From Bacteroidales bacterium (GTDB lineage: Bacteria > Bacteroidota > Bacteroidia > Bacteroidales > F082): a stretch of 19,489 nt of DNA. Position 1 is the stretch's first letter; every line of letters begins with the position of its first letter. A model generated the notes under the pieces. The model made no database searches, was not told the DNA's origin, and saw nothing but the letters and a program-made list of their open reading frames with translations. Shown one piece after another: positions 6,619 through 14,518 of this stretch. The stretch covers positions 1-19,489 of the forward strand of contig JAFRRE010000148.1 of NCBI GenBank assembly GCA_017428285.1, read 5' to 3'. Position numbers and translations under genes: made by a program.

Positions 6619-8325
6619 ATGAGAAAGTTCTTTCTTCTGATGCTCGCCTTCCTCTTTTTGAGCGCTAAGGCCCAAAGCAAAGACGAGACTTTGCCTTTGC
6701 CGGATAGCTTAGCAGAACGGCTACAACAAAACCGGAAGGCCGATGAGGCAAGGGCTGAGGCTTTGGATAAGGCAATTATGTTCTATGTGGATGAAAACAG
6801 GGTATTGGATGCCCAGCTTTATATTCGAGAATTGGAATCTTTGTCGGAAGAGTTGAAAGAGAATTATTGGAATGCTTTAAGCCTGTATTACAAAAGCCTA
6901 TGTGCATATTCAAACTATGATTTCTCTGAGTTCTTGTCACTGATAAATGAGTCTTTGCAAATGACGGAAATGCAACGTGACACGAAACGGACGCGCTTGC
7001 TGACCACTCGTATTTATTTGGCAAAAAGCGCTTTTTGCCTTCATATCAATCGATTTGCCGAATGCAACGAATATATAGAAAGAGGTGTCAAATTGGCCGA
7101 GGACAACAGTTTTTCACAACTCAAGAACAAGCTTCTTAATAATTACGGACTATTGTTGATGAGAATGGAAAAATATGAAGAAGCCATCATACAATTCAAG
7201 GCGTTGAATCCGTATGATGTGGAACGGACGGGCGTCTTGCTCAATATCGCCGTCACCTTTGACCAATTGGAACAATATGACTCCGTTTTCTTCTATATTG
7301 ACTCTCTTATACATTATACCCAGGCAAATAGTGAAAGCAGTATTGTAAGGGGCAACCTTAACAAGGCTTATGGGGTGAAAGCAGCATGTTACATGGAGTT
7401 GGAACGGTGGGACGATGCCATACATTGTTTAAGCCTTTCCAGTGAGATGTTGGAAGGATATGAAGATAAAAACTTGCTGGCTATCCATAACTTGCATTTG
7501 GCAAGGGCTTATTTTGGAAAAGGGGAGTATGAAAAGTCGCTTTCTGCCATACAAGAAAGCAGAGCCTTGTCAAGAGCAACCCAAAACATTGAAAACGAAT
7601 GGCTTGCCGTCAAATTTGAATCTGATATTCTGGAAAATATGAAAGACTATGCGAGGGAAGTTGAAAACTTGCGCTACTTCATTGCTTTGTCGGATACTAT
7701 CAACAACCGTGAAAAACTGGAGAAGATTCAGGAACAGAAGTACCAACAAGAGGCACTGATGATAGAACAGCAATACCAGCTGCAACAACAGACTTCGCGC
7801 CAACGGCAACAGAACATCATCATATTGGCTTCTGTCATTGTGATAGTTTCCATACTGATAGCCATACTTATCATGCTGAACAGGAAGCGTTTGGCGGCGG
7901 AACTAGAACTTCGTAACCGTGAAATTACAGCCAAGTCGATAGGCAAGATGCAAAGCAACGAGATGCTGAATGATGCTATAGGGAAATTATCCGAAATGGA
8001 GAAGCATCCTGAGAAAAACATATTGCCTGGCGTGATTCATGACCTGAAAATGCTTATTGACGCCGACACGAAGAAAGACTTTGATTTGCATTTCATTCAG
8101 ATGCACCCTGATTTCTACGAAAGGCTTTTGGCAGACTTCCCCAAACTCACCCAAAATGAGCTTCGGCTTTGCGCTTTTGTCAAATCCAACCTCAACATCA
8201 AAGAAATAGCGGCCATTAATGGCATTTCGGCGGAATCGGTGAAGACGGCAAGAAAGCGTTTACGCAAATCTTTGAACTTGACGGGCGAAGATATTACGTT
8301 GTTGGAGTTTTTATCAAAATACTGA
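6619..8325 (+). CDS. Membrane-anchored TPR protein with C-terminal LuxR-type HTH
   Basis: A 568-residue protein that appears to be a one-component transmembrane regulator. It has a signal peptide (1-18, ending SAKA-Q), an alpha-helical TPR-like sensor region (about 40-360, with repeats such as 'YGLLLMRMEKYEEAIIQF' and 'LARAYFGKGEYEKSLSAI'), a Gln/Glu-rich coiled coil (365-397), one transmembrane helix (399-420), a second coiled coil (422-465) and a helix-turn-helix (510-553, with LTQNELRLCAFVKSNLNIKE then SVKTARKRLRKSLNL). The order puts the TPR part in the periplasm and the DNA-binding part in the cytoplasm. This architecture recurs in Bacteroidota, but ligands and targets are mostly unknown. 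The start is 9 bases after gtrA. The next gene, a T9SS cargo with symmetric sites in front, is a natural candidate target. Confidence 0.88.
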   Translation: MRKFFLLMLAFLFLSAKAQSKDETLPLPDSLAERLQQNRKADEARAEALDKAIMFYVDENRVLDAQLYIRELESLSEELKENYWNALSLYYKSLCAYSNYDFSEFLSLINESLQMTEMQRDTKRTRLLTTRIYLAKSAFCLHINRFAECNEYIERGVKLAEDNSFSQLKNKLLNNYGLLLMRMEKYEEAIIQFKALNPYDVERTGVLLNIAVTFDQLEQYDSVFFYIDSLIHYTQANSESSIVRGNLNKAYGVKAACYMELERWDDAIHCLSLSSEMLEGYEDKNLLAIHNLHLARAYFGKGEYEKSLSAIQESRALSRATQNIENEWLAVKFESDILENMKDYAREVENLRYFIALSDTINNREKLEKIQEQKYQQEALMIEQQYQLQQQTSRQRQQNIIILASVIVIVSILIAILIMLNRKRLAAELELRNREITAKSIGKMQSNEMLNDAIGKLSEMEKHPEKNILPGVIHDLKMLIDADTKKDFDLHFIQMHPDFYERLLADFPKLTQNELRLCAFVKSNLNIKEIAAINGISAESVKTARKRLRKSLNLTGEDITLLEFLSKY

Positions 8326-8345
8326 TAACCATAGTATTACAATAA

Positions 8346-8405
8346 TGTCCCCCGATTGTTCCCCTATTAATTGGGGTATGTCCCCGTTTTGCACGGCACA
8401 AAACG
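8346..8405. promoter_or_regulatory. Cluster of symmetric sites, candidate operator
   Basis: Three copies of a TGTyCCC motif (8346-8353, 8357-8364, 8379-8385) surround the near-palindrome CCCCTATTAATTGGGG (8361-8376; one mismatched pair). A 7-bp perfect hairpin follows, CGTTTTG (8385-8391) and CAAAACG (8399-8405). No poly-T follows either hairpin, so an operator or a mark on the regulator transcript's 3' end fits better than an intrinsic terminator. The cluster ends directly at the -33 box of the next promoter. Confidence 0.4.
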
Positions 8406-8437
8406 ATTGACAAGAATGTGAATCATGGTAAATTTGC
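8406..8437 (+). promoter_or_regulatory. Promoter of the first T9SS cargo gene
   Basis: ATTG (8406-8409), a 19-base spacer and TAAATTTGC (8429-8437) fit the Bacteroidota consensus closely. The position rules out the in-frame ATG at 8425 as the start, since it would lie upstream of the transcript. Confidence 0.75.
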
Positions 8438-8481
8438 CGAAAAAAATGAACGTAATAATGTTGAACTTAAAAATTAAAAAA

Positions 8482-10689
8482 ATGAAAAAGTCATTCACTA
8501 TCATTGCTGCGGTTGCTTTTTTCATGACAGCAACCGTCAACCTCAGCGCTCAGAGCCGTTGCATCTTGAAGAACGGAAATGGTTCGCAAAGTGTCTTTAG
8601 CTATTCTGATGGAATGAAGGCGTTGCAGCGCAATGACCACATGGTAACATTTGTCCCTAATGCCCCAGCGGTTCAAAAAACAAAAAATGTCACAACAACG
8701 CATACTTTGACGGTTTATCCGCCTTTGGATGGCAGTTGGGATTATCTCGCAGTCACCGACGGAACTGATCGGGTAGGGGTGCTTTGGCAAGGTCAAGCCG
8801 ATCAACTGACACTTGATTTGGAAGAAGGAACCTATCAAGTGTTGTCTGGTGGTTGTTTCTTTACCAATGTCAGTTTTTATGATTGCATTTGGGTTAGTGA
8901 CCTGATTGTTCTAAACGATGATGTTGAAGTCCAGGTGGATTATAACGAGTGCGTTTTTAATTTGAATGTAGACCTCGTCGACGAGAACGGCAATTCATTT
9001 GCTGGTTTAAGTTTCTACAATCTGACTTATCAAATCACCTTTGATTGGTTTGATGGAGTGTGGACTACAACGACAGGCGTTTTCGCAGACGGTTATATGC
9101 AGCACCTACTCAATGTGAAGTACAACGGCTTTGATGAAAACAGTACTGTAAACCTGGCTGTTATGATGGAGCCGGGCAATCAAAAATCCTATTTCTTCAA
9201 AGGCTCTACAAGGGGTATGCATGAAAGCCCGACCTTTGTGGCCACGGCAGAGGATTTGACCGTAATCCAAGAACGGTTTACACTCAACGGCGGCATTGGA
9301 TCATCTTGCTTCTACCATAACGATGTGAAATCGATTTTCGATCCGAATGGCAATTGGCTAGTCAATGAGGGTTGGATTCCTGAACTTACCTTTGATCAAA
9401 CCATACCTTACACTATCGTAAGCAATGCCTGGGTTGACAATTCCGGTAATTTTGAGTCGGGTTCCAAGATTCTTTTGATGCCAACGGTTTTTGAAGGGTA
9501 TGATCCAAATAACAATAACTATCCAAGATATAAGGATTATATTACCACGCCTTTCTATATCGATACTGAAAGAAATGTCGTTAGAGAAGCCAAACCCTTC
9601 TTTAGAGAAGGAACCAATTCGGCTTGTTGGCCTAATTATTTTCCTGAAACACCAGCTAGAACGATTCAATCTGAAGAAAAACCAACCTGTTTTGGTGAAA
9701 GAACGCCATTGGCCACCTATTATCCTGTGGCATTCAATGCCAACAACACGCCACTCGGCCGAACCTTCTTCTCAGGAGGTTTCTTCTTCAGCGGAGAGCA
9801 TAGCTGCGAACGTACTTGTGACTATGATTCCTATATCCATATCACTGTTGATGGACAGGAATTCTATAACGACAGCATCTACAGATTCAATTTCGACGAC
9901 GATGATTATTATGTTGAGCCAAGCAGTGTCATCGTTGAAGCCAACAATGAGCATCTTACCGCTAATGAAGTCGATAAGGCTAATGTCACCCAAGTCGAAT
10001 TCAACCTTGAAAGGAACGATGCCATGCCTCCTACTATGACCTTCCTTAGAGTACTTGACGATAAAGGTGATGAGAACATTTGGCTTGACAAACTGAGTCA
10101 GTCCACGCTCGTTTTCGGTTGCGGTGATTTCACACATCATTTTTCGGAGGAAGGAAACCGTTATGACCATCTTCTCTATGATGCCAAGCCAGATGTGGAG
10201 GTGCTTTACAGCTTGGATGGTGACCATTGGCAGCCGCTTGTCTTCGTCGAAGATGAGGGTCTTTTCCATGTGGATTATGGCAATGTCTTCGTTGCTGACC
10301 TTGCACAGATTGAAAGCCGTCCCCTTGACAAATGGGTATCACTGAAATTCTCTCTTATTGACGAGGCAGGCAACACTCAGACCCAAACACTCGAAAACGT
10401 ATTCTTTGCTGGCGAACAGACGAGCGTTAACGAACAATCCAATCTGAGCCATTCCGTTTACCCCAATCCCTTCACTAACGAGGTGAGGATTACCACAGCA
10501 CAAGGTATGAACGGTATGGCTAATGTCCAAGTTTACAATGTGCTAGGCGAACAGGTTTACTGCAAGACTGTGAACTGCGCAGAAACCAAGGAATTCAGTA
10601 TTGATGGTGGTGTATGGAAATCAGGAGTTTACTTCTACAGTATTAGCACTGACCAGGCCAGATTGTATGGCAGAATTGTCAAAAAGTAA
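8482..10689 (+). CDS. T9SS-exported protein of unknown function
   Basis: A 735-residue secreted protein. Starting from ATG 8482, which follows an A-rich leader typical of this phylum, residues 1-24 are a clear signal peptide (MKKSFTIIAAVAFF..., cut near LSAQ-S). The last 78 residues (from 658) are a type A T9SS sorting domain: YPNPF, then 'VQVYNVLGEQVY', 'SGVYFYSI' and a final basic IVKK. The protein should therefore cross the outer membrane by T9SS and be released or attached to surface lipopolysaccharide. The ~630 residues between are acidic, Asn/Asp/Tyr-rich and beta-strand-like, with Cys at several positions (for example the CIW and CDYDSY regions), and I recognise no catalytic motif. The upstream in-frame extension to 8425 overlaps the promoter and is rejected. 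Regulation by the neighbouring TPR/LuxR protein is possible. Confidence 0.88.
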   Translation: MKKSFTIIAAVAFFMTATVNLSAQSRCILKNGNGSQSVFSYSDGMKALQRNDHMVTFVPNAPAVQKTKNVTTTHTLTVYPPLDGSWDYLAVTDGTDRVGVLWQGQADQLTLDLEEGTYQVLSGGCFFTNVSFYDCIWVSDLIVLNDDVEVQVDYNECVFNLNVDLVDENGNSFAGLSFYNLTYQITFDWFDGVWTTTTGVFADGYMQHLLNVKYNGFDENSTVNLAVMMEPGNQKSYFFKGSTRGMHESPTFVATAEDLTVIQERFTLNGGIGSSCFYHNDVKSIFDPNGNWLVNEGWIPELTFDQTIPYTIVSNAWVDNSGNFESGSKILLMPTVFEGYDPNNNNYPRYKDYITTPFYIDTERNVVREAKPFFREGTNSACWPNYFPETPARTIQSEEKPTCFGERTPLATYYPVAFNANNTPLGRTFFSGGFFFSGEHSCERTCDYDSYIHITVDGQEFYNDSIYRFNFDDDDYYVEPSSVIVEANNEHLTANEVDKANVTQVEFNLERNDAMPPTMTFLRVLDDKGDENIWLDKLSQSTLVFGCGDFTHHFSEEGNRYDHLLYDAKPDVEVLYSLDGDHWQPLVFVEDEGLFHVDYGNVFVADLAQIESRPLDKWVSLKFSLIDEAGNTQTQTLENVFFAGEQTSVNEQSNLSHSVYPNPFTNEVRITTAQGMNGMANVQVYNVLGEQVYCKTVNCAETKEFSIDGGVWKSGVYFYSISTDQARLYGRIVKK

Positions 10690-10701
10690 TAGAATTGTCT
10701 T

Positions 10702-10736
10702 CAATTGTCGGACGAACAATTGTAAATGTTTTTTTT
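10702..10736 (+). terminator. Terminator of the first T9SS cargo gene
   Basis: CAATTGT (10702-10708) and ACAATTG (10716-10722) form a perfect 7-bp stem with a 7-base loop, followed within 7 bases by eight T residues (10729-10736). It starts 12 bases after the stop. Confidence 0.6.
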
Positions 10737-10742
10737 GGGGTA

Positions 10743-10771
10743 AAAGAGTTCGGTAGGGTGCCGGACTCTTT
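10743..10771. terminator. Bidirectional terminator between convergent genes
   Basis: AAAGAGTTCGG (10743-10753) and CCGGACTCTTT (10761-10771) pair over 11 bp with one G-T pair and a 7-base loop. A-rich and T-rich stem ends let it act on either strand. It sits 5 bases past the stop of the minus-strand porin gene, whose transcript it would close. Confidence 0.65.
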
Positions 10772-10775
10772 CCGT

Positions 10776-12227
10776 TTAGAATTTTACTTTGAGCGTGACG
10801 GCCACAAGGTTCTTGAATTGCTTTTGCGTGACGGACTCTATGCCTAACTCTCCGGCATCATAAAGGATGTGGTAGGATTGCCCGTAGCTCAGTTCGTAGG
10901 CGAAATCGAAGGTGGTGTCGAAGGAAACAGGGACGCTGATTCCGCATGAAGCTTTCTTGACGCTGCCGCCAGTTTCACCCAGTCCGAAAGGACTTCCATA
11001 GTAGGCTGCGCCCAATCTCAGATAGGAGTTGCCCAACGACCATTCACTGCCCAAACGGAAGTTGAAGGTTTTCCCGTAGGTTTCTTTAATGACTTCGTTG
11101 GTGGCGCTATAGTCGTAGTCGTTGGCCTTGAAACGTGCCGCACCATAGTTGGTGTATTCTGCATCGAGGCTGATGATGCCTTGTTCGCCAACGACAAATG
11201 CCATGCTGCCCACCCATTTCAAAGGTTGTATGAAATTGTATTCGTAATGCGAATTGGGACTGATGTATTTGCGGGTGATACTGAGAATCTGTGATTCGGT
11301 CTCGGTTTGCCAAGTCTCGTCAAAATTGTATAATGTAGGGGAGTGGAAGGCCGCTCCAAGACGGAGCCAGGGGGTGGCAAGATAGAGTAGACCAACTTTC
11401 AGATTGCCACCCAGAGCGTTGCTGCTGAGGTCTTCCTTGTGGTTCCATTGATTAAACTCTGTGTGGGAACCTTCAACTTGGCTTTCCGTGAAGTTCTTTG
11501 TGCCCTCCCTTTTGACGTGAGCCAAGTTCACGCTTATGCCGATGAAAAGTTGGTCGAAGTAGTTGGCGCTGCCCGCAAAGGTCCATTCTTCCGAACGTCC
11601 CTTGAAGTCGTTTTCCTCGCCTTGCCAAATGTTGCCTTGAGGAACAGGACTGCTGTAATACGGACCGATTTCATCTTCGTAAAGGTCGATGAGATAGGTG
11701 CTCCATGCAGGATAGATGTCGTACGGGAAGGCATCTTTAAGCTCAAATTGAGAATAGCCGTCAATTTGGGCTAAATATGAGTCAATCATTGAACTGGTAG
11801 GGTTGATGCCCTTGCTCAAAGTGTGTATGTTGTAGTCGTTGGTGCGTGTGAGCCCGATACCGAATTGGGTGGACCGCAGCGGGCGGAAGTTGCTTCTTTG
11901 CTTGGCGTTGACATAGCCGATGTTGGGAATGGACAGGCGCATCTTGTTGGCTCCGTTGCTCGTCCCATAATAGGTGGACTGCTGGAAGTTGTCCATCAGG
12001 CTGAGGGTGGTGGTGAACTCGTTGCTGCGGTAGATGCCCATCCCGGCTGGGTTGATGCAAATGGAGGTTATGTCGCCGCCTACTGCACCCATTGCGTTGC
12101 TCATGCCCAGGGCTTTGGCCGTGCCTTGGTAGAAGGTTTGGGAAAATAGGCAAGCGTCGGCAGCGCCCTGTGCGAATGCAGCTATGATAGACAATAATGC
12201 TATGACTGTTGTGAGTGTCTTCTTCAT
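10776..12227 (-). CDS. FadL/OmpP1-type outer-membrane protein
   Basis: A 483-residue outer-membrane beta-barrel of the OmpP1/FadL/TodX family, channels that let hydrophobic compounds cross the outer membrane. A signal peptide covers about residues 1-19 (MKKTLTTVIALLSIIAAFA-Q). The diagnostic N-terminal plug segment follows at about 35-66: 'GTAKALGMSNAMGAVGGD' and then 'NPAGMGIYRS'. The rest shows alternating amphipathic strands and ends in Phe (VAVTLKVKF), the usual last-strand signature for barrel insertion. Length is normal for Bacteroidota members. Substrate is not deducible. The gene is first in its own transcript: a terminator with an embedded -7 box separates it from the upstream Ser-rich lipoprotein gene, and it faces the T9SS gene tail to tail. 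Confidence 0.88.
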   Translation of the reverse strand: MKKTLTTVIALLSIIAAFAQGAADACLFSQTFYQGTAKALGMSNAMGAVGGDITSICINPAGMGIYRSNEFTTTLSLMDNFQQSTYYGTSNGANKMRLSIPNIGYVNAKQRSNFRPLRSTQFGIGLTRTNDYNIHTLSKGINPTSSMIDSYLAQIDGYSQFELKDAFPYDIYPAWSTYLIDLYEDEIGPYYSSPVPQGNIWQGEENDFKGRSEEWTFAGSANYFDQLFIGISVNLAHVKREGTKNFTESQVEGSHTEFNQWNHKEDLSSNALGGNLKVGLLYLATPWLRLGAAFHSPTLYNFDETWQTETESQILSITRKYISPNSHYEYNFIQPLKWVGSMAFVVGEQGIISLDAEYTNYGAARFKANDYDYSATNEVIKETYGKTFNFRLGSEWSLGNSYLRLGAAYYGSPFGLGETGGSVKKASCGISVPVSFDTTFDFAYELSYGQSYHILYDAGELGIESVTQKQFKNLVAVTLKVKF

Positions 12228-12240
12228 GGTCGAAAGGATA

Positions 12241-12285
12241 AAAAAAGACTACCTTGCGTTTCGGTCTGCAAAGGTAGTCTTTTTT
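12241..12285 (-). terminator. Strong hairpin terminator of the Tyr/Ser-rich lipoprotein gene
   Basis: Bases 12241-12255 and 12271-12285 are a perfect 15-bp inverted repeat with a 15-base loop. On the minus strand it ends in a run of seven T residues (12246-12240), giving a strong intrinsic terminator 27 bases after the stop of the upstream gene. The A/T ends make it usable on the plus strand as well. The -7 box of the next gene lies in its first arm and loop. Confidence 0.8.
12268..12276 (-). promoter_or_regulatory. -7 promoter element of the FadL/OmpP1-type gene
   Basis: TACCTTTGC on the minus strand (12276-12268) is an exact TAnnTTTGC match, 40 bases before the porin ATG. No TTTG is found at the usual 19-21 spacing; the nearest, at 12291-12288, is only 11 bases away. 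The element overlaps the terminator hairpin of the preceding gene. Confidence 0.55.
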
Positions 12286-12311
12286 GTCAAATATCATTTG
12301 CGGAAAGCAAA

Positions 12312-13592
12312 TTATCTTCTTCCACCGCCTGAGCCTCCACGGCTTCCGCCAGAGCTGTGGCTACTTGAACTTGAGCTGTGGCTTGAAGAGCTTGAGCTCG
12401 AACCACGGCTTCCGCTACTGTAACTGCCACCTGAGCTACGGCTTGAGCTTGAAGAAGAACTTCTCGAAGGAGAGGAATTGCTTCTGTTGTAAGAGCTGCT
12501 TGAGGGGCTTGAACTGCTACTTCTGTTATAGCTGCTGCTGGAGCTTCTTCTGCTCGAGTCAGAGGAAGGACGTGATGAAGATGAGTTCGACGGACGCACA
12601 TATTCTGAGCTGGAGCGTGAAGGACGGCTATTGTTGGGTGAGGTGTAGTTTTGGCGTTCGCCGCTTTGGCTGCCAGGGCGGGCAACTTCCTTCTTGGCAG
12701 GGCGTTGAGGAGAGGAACTGCTGCCTACGGTTGGCCTGCTGCTCATCGTGGGACGGCTCATGCTGCTTGAACTGCTACCTACGCGAGCCAAGGATGAACC
12801 GGCCGATGCTTGTGGACGGGTCGACATGCTGCCACTACGGCCACTGTTGGGTAAGGCGTGGCTCATCGAGCCAGTGGAGTTGCCGTGTCTGACGCTGGCC
12901 ACATAGCTGCTTAGACTGCTGCCGCCGATTCCATTATTGTGATGACTTCCGCCATGGTGCCAATCACCGTGATAGTGGTGGTGATGTGGGTGATGCCAGT
13001 AATAGTGGCTGTAATAACCCCAACCGTAATGCCAGTAGGGATCCCAACCCCAATAGCTATAGTAGTAAGGATAACCCCAATACCAGTTCCAGCTCCAATA
13101 GCTGCTCCAATAGGGGCGGTTGCTCCATCCGTAATAGTAGTTCGGGTAGTAGTCCCAATAGAAGGGATCGTAGCTGTTCACATAGACGTAGGTGTTGCCG
13201 CCGCCGTCGTATGTGTAGTAATCGTCATAATAGTCTCTTGTCGAAGAGGCCTGCGTGCCGAAACGCTTGATGCGTGTGGCAAAGTCGGCATCGTAATACG
13301 TCTCTGTGGTGGTGTACACCACGCCGTTGGTGTCAGTTACAGTCTCCGTGGTTTGATAAACTGGTTCGGAGTTGTTGACGTAATTCTTGCTGTCGGAATA
13401 GTAGGCCTGATAGTCATATTCCGAGTTGCTGCTGATGCTGGGGCTCACGTATGAGCCGTTGCCTCTGGTCATCTGGCCACCAGTATTGTCATAAGGCGAA
13501 TAGTAGGTGTCATCCTTGGCTGTCTGGCGATTTGCCGAGCAGCCGACAAAGGCCATTAAGGCGATGAGGGAAAGGAATTTTAACGCTTTCAT
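12312..13592 (-). CDS. Low-complexity Tyr/Trp/His/Ser-rich lipoprotein
   Basis: A 426-residue lipoprotein with no recognised domain. Residues 1-18 are a signal peptide with lipobox AFVGC (Cys18). A Thr/Tyr-rich segment follows (to ~120), then an extreme Tyr/Trp-rich tract (about 120-200, for example 'WSSYWSWNWYWGYPYYYSYW'), a His-rich patch (190-218, 'HHPHHHHYHGDWHH') and a Ser/Arg/Gly-rich tail of about 200 residues. The composition suggests a disordered or adhesive surface protein; the His patch could bind metal. Both are inference. It has its own strong terminator. Upstream, 13593-13693 is AT-rich; TATATTTC (13648-13641, minus) is only a weak promoter candidate. The Ser tail is encoded by repetitive AGC/TCC-type codons and may vary in length between strains. 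Confidence 0.82.
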   Translation of the reverse strand: MKALKFLSLIALMAFVGCSANRQTAKDDTYYSPYDNTGGQMTRGNGSYVSPSISSNSEYDYQAYYSDSKNYVNNSEPVYQTTETVTDTNGVVYTTTETYYDADFATRIKRFGTQASSTRDYYDDYYTYDGGGNTYVYVNSYDPFYWDYYPNYYYGWSNRPYWSSYWSWNWYWGYPYYYSYWGWDPYWHYGWGYYSHYYWHHPHHHHYHGDWHHGGSHHNNGIGGSSLSSYVASVRHGNSTGSMSHALPNSGRSGSMSTRPQASAGSSLARVGSSSSSMSRPTMSSRPTVGSSSSPQRPAKKEVARPGSQSGERQNYTSPNNSRPSRSSSEYVRPSNSSSSRPSSDSSRRSSSSSYNRSSSSSPSSSSYNRSNSSPSRSSSSSSSRSSGGSYSSGSRGSSSSSSSHSSSSSSHSSGGSRGGSGGGRR

Positions 13593-13693
13593 TGTATTGA
13601 ATGTTTTGTTTGTTTGTCAATAGGTATAGTTATTCATCAAGAAATATACAAATTTCATACCAAAATTTGTTTTTCTCATGATTTTTTTTGGTG

Positions 13694-14518
13694 TTATAAT
13701 CTGAAAACTTGACCATCGCTAGGACAGACCTTAATAACCTCAGGATTACCCTTATAATACACGTTTCCAATGCTATAGAGCCATACGGTGAGCCTAGTTC
13801 GGGCCCAAACGTATGCATCATTGGTGGAATGCGACTGCACCCTGACAAAGTTGGAATTGAGGTTCTCGGCATGAACCACGCCGTAGCTTCTCATAAGGAT
13901 TTCGGCGAGTCCTCCCACATTGCCTCTTAAGGTGACCTCGGAGGTGCCGTTGCCGAAGTTGGTTCTCACGTTGTCGCAATCTAAGGCGAGGTCAATGTCA
14001 CCACAACCTTCATTGATGTTGAGGTTGAAATTGTGAGCCCAAGTGGTGTCGATACTCCAAGTAGTGTCGATGCTTGTCTCTGTCGTGTCGATACTTATTT
14101 CTGTATCGATTTTCATCTCGAGCATTCCCTTGATGGAATCGGAGCAGCGCAAGTCGCCCACTGAGGCGAAATTGATCAGGCGCAAGCTGTCGTAATAAAC
14201 AGTCAGGTCGATGCTGTAGTCGTAGCTGCGCAGCCAGTTGTAGTCGTTTTCGTTTTTGATGTACAAAGTGTCGCCATCAATCTCGGTGGTGACTTTCTCG
14301 ATGAGGTTCTCTGGACAGGTCAGTTCCAAGCGTGGAAGACTATCATGTACCAGCTTGACGTTCACGTTATTATACATTGAAATGGCGATGAAACGATGCT
14401 TCAGCTCACGCTGTTCGGTGATGGGCTCGCCGTTGCTGAACAGGGCATCAACCTTGCTGCATGATGCGACCATCAGACTAACGAGGATAAACAGGATTGC
14501 GACGGTATTTCTTTTCAT
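13694..14518 (-). CDS. DUF2807 (head GIN domain) lipoprotein
   Basis: A 274-residue lipoprotein of the DUF2807 / putative autotransporter-adhesin family, common in Bacteroidota and predicted to fold as a right-handed beta-helix; its role is unknown. The start at 14518 gives a lipoprotein signal with lipobox MVASC (Cys20), while the longer open frame to 14707 is only read-through opposite another gene. Family features are the opening 'FIAISMYNNVNVKLVHD' (43-59) with the 'PENLIEKV' (69-76) and 'GDTLYI' stretches, then strand-turn repeats such as 'FASVGDLRCSD'. A Thr-rich insert with three SIDTT units (142-159) interrupts the repeats. The start lies 41 bases inside the 3' end of the pagL-like gene, so the two are almost certainly cotranscribed. 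Confidence 0.83.
   Translation of the reverse strand: MKRNTVAILFILVSLMVASCSKVDALFSNGEPITEQRELKHRFIAISMYNNVNVKLVHDSLPRLELTCPENLIEKVTTEIDGDTLYIKNENDYNWLRSYDYSIDLTVYYDSLRLINFASVGDLRCSDSIKGMLEMKIDTEISIDTTETSIDTTWSIDTTWAHNFNLNINEGCGDIDLALDCDNVRTNFGNGTSEVTLRGNVGGLAEILMRSYGVVHAENLNSNFVRVQSHSTNDAYVWARTRLTVWLYSIGNVYYKGNPEVIKVCPSDGQVFRL
14042..14095 (-). repeat. SIDTT-coding short repeats in the DUF2807 gene
   Basis: Three SIDTT pentapeptides (residues 142-146, 149-153, 155-159) come from repeated TCGATAC/TCGATGC-type DNA. They look like a small slippage-prone insertion between beta-helix turns. Confidence 0.55.

Noticed and set aside
8361..8376. Intrinsic terminator of the TPR/LuxR gene
   Set aside because: The C4/G4 stem has a mismatch and no T-run follows on the plus strand; it is reported as a candidate operator instead.
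8425..8481. Upstream in-frame ATG extending the first T9SS cargo
   Set aside because: It would start inside the promoter, before the -7 box, and would bury the signal peptide 19 residues in.
12939..13454. Val/Ile-rich plus-strand open frame of 171 codons
   Set aside because: It is the complement of the Tyr/Trp-rich tract; TAC/TAT-rich sense codons give GTA/ATA antisense codons, which imitates a membrane protein.
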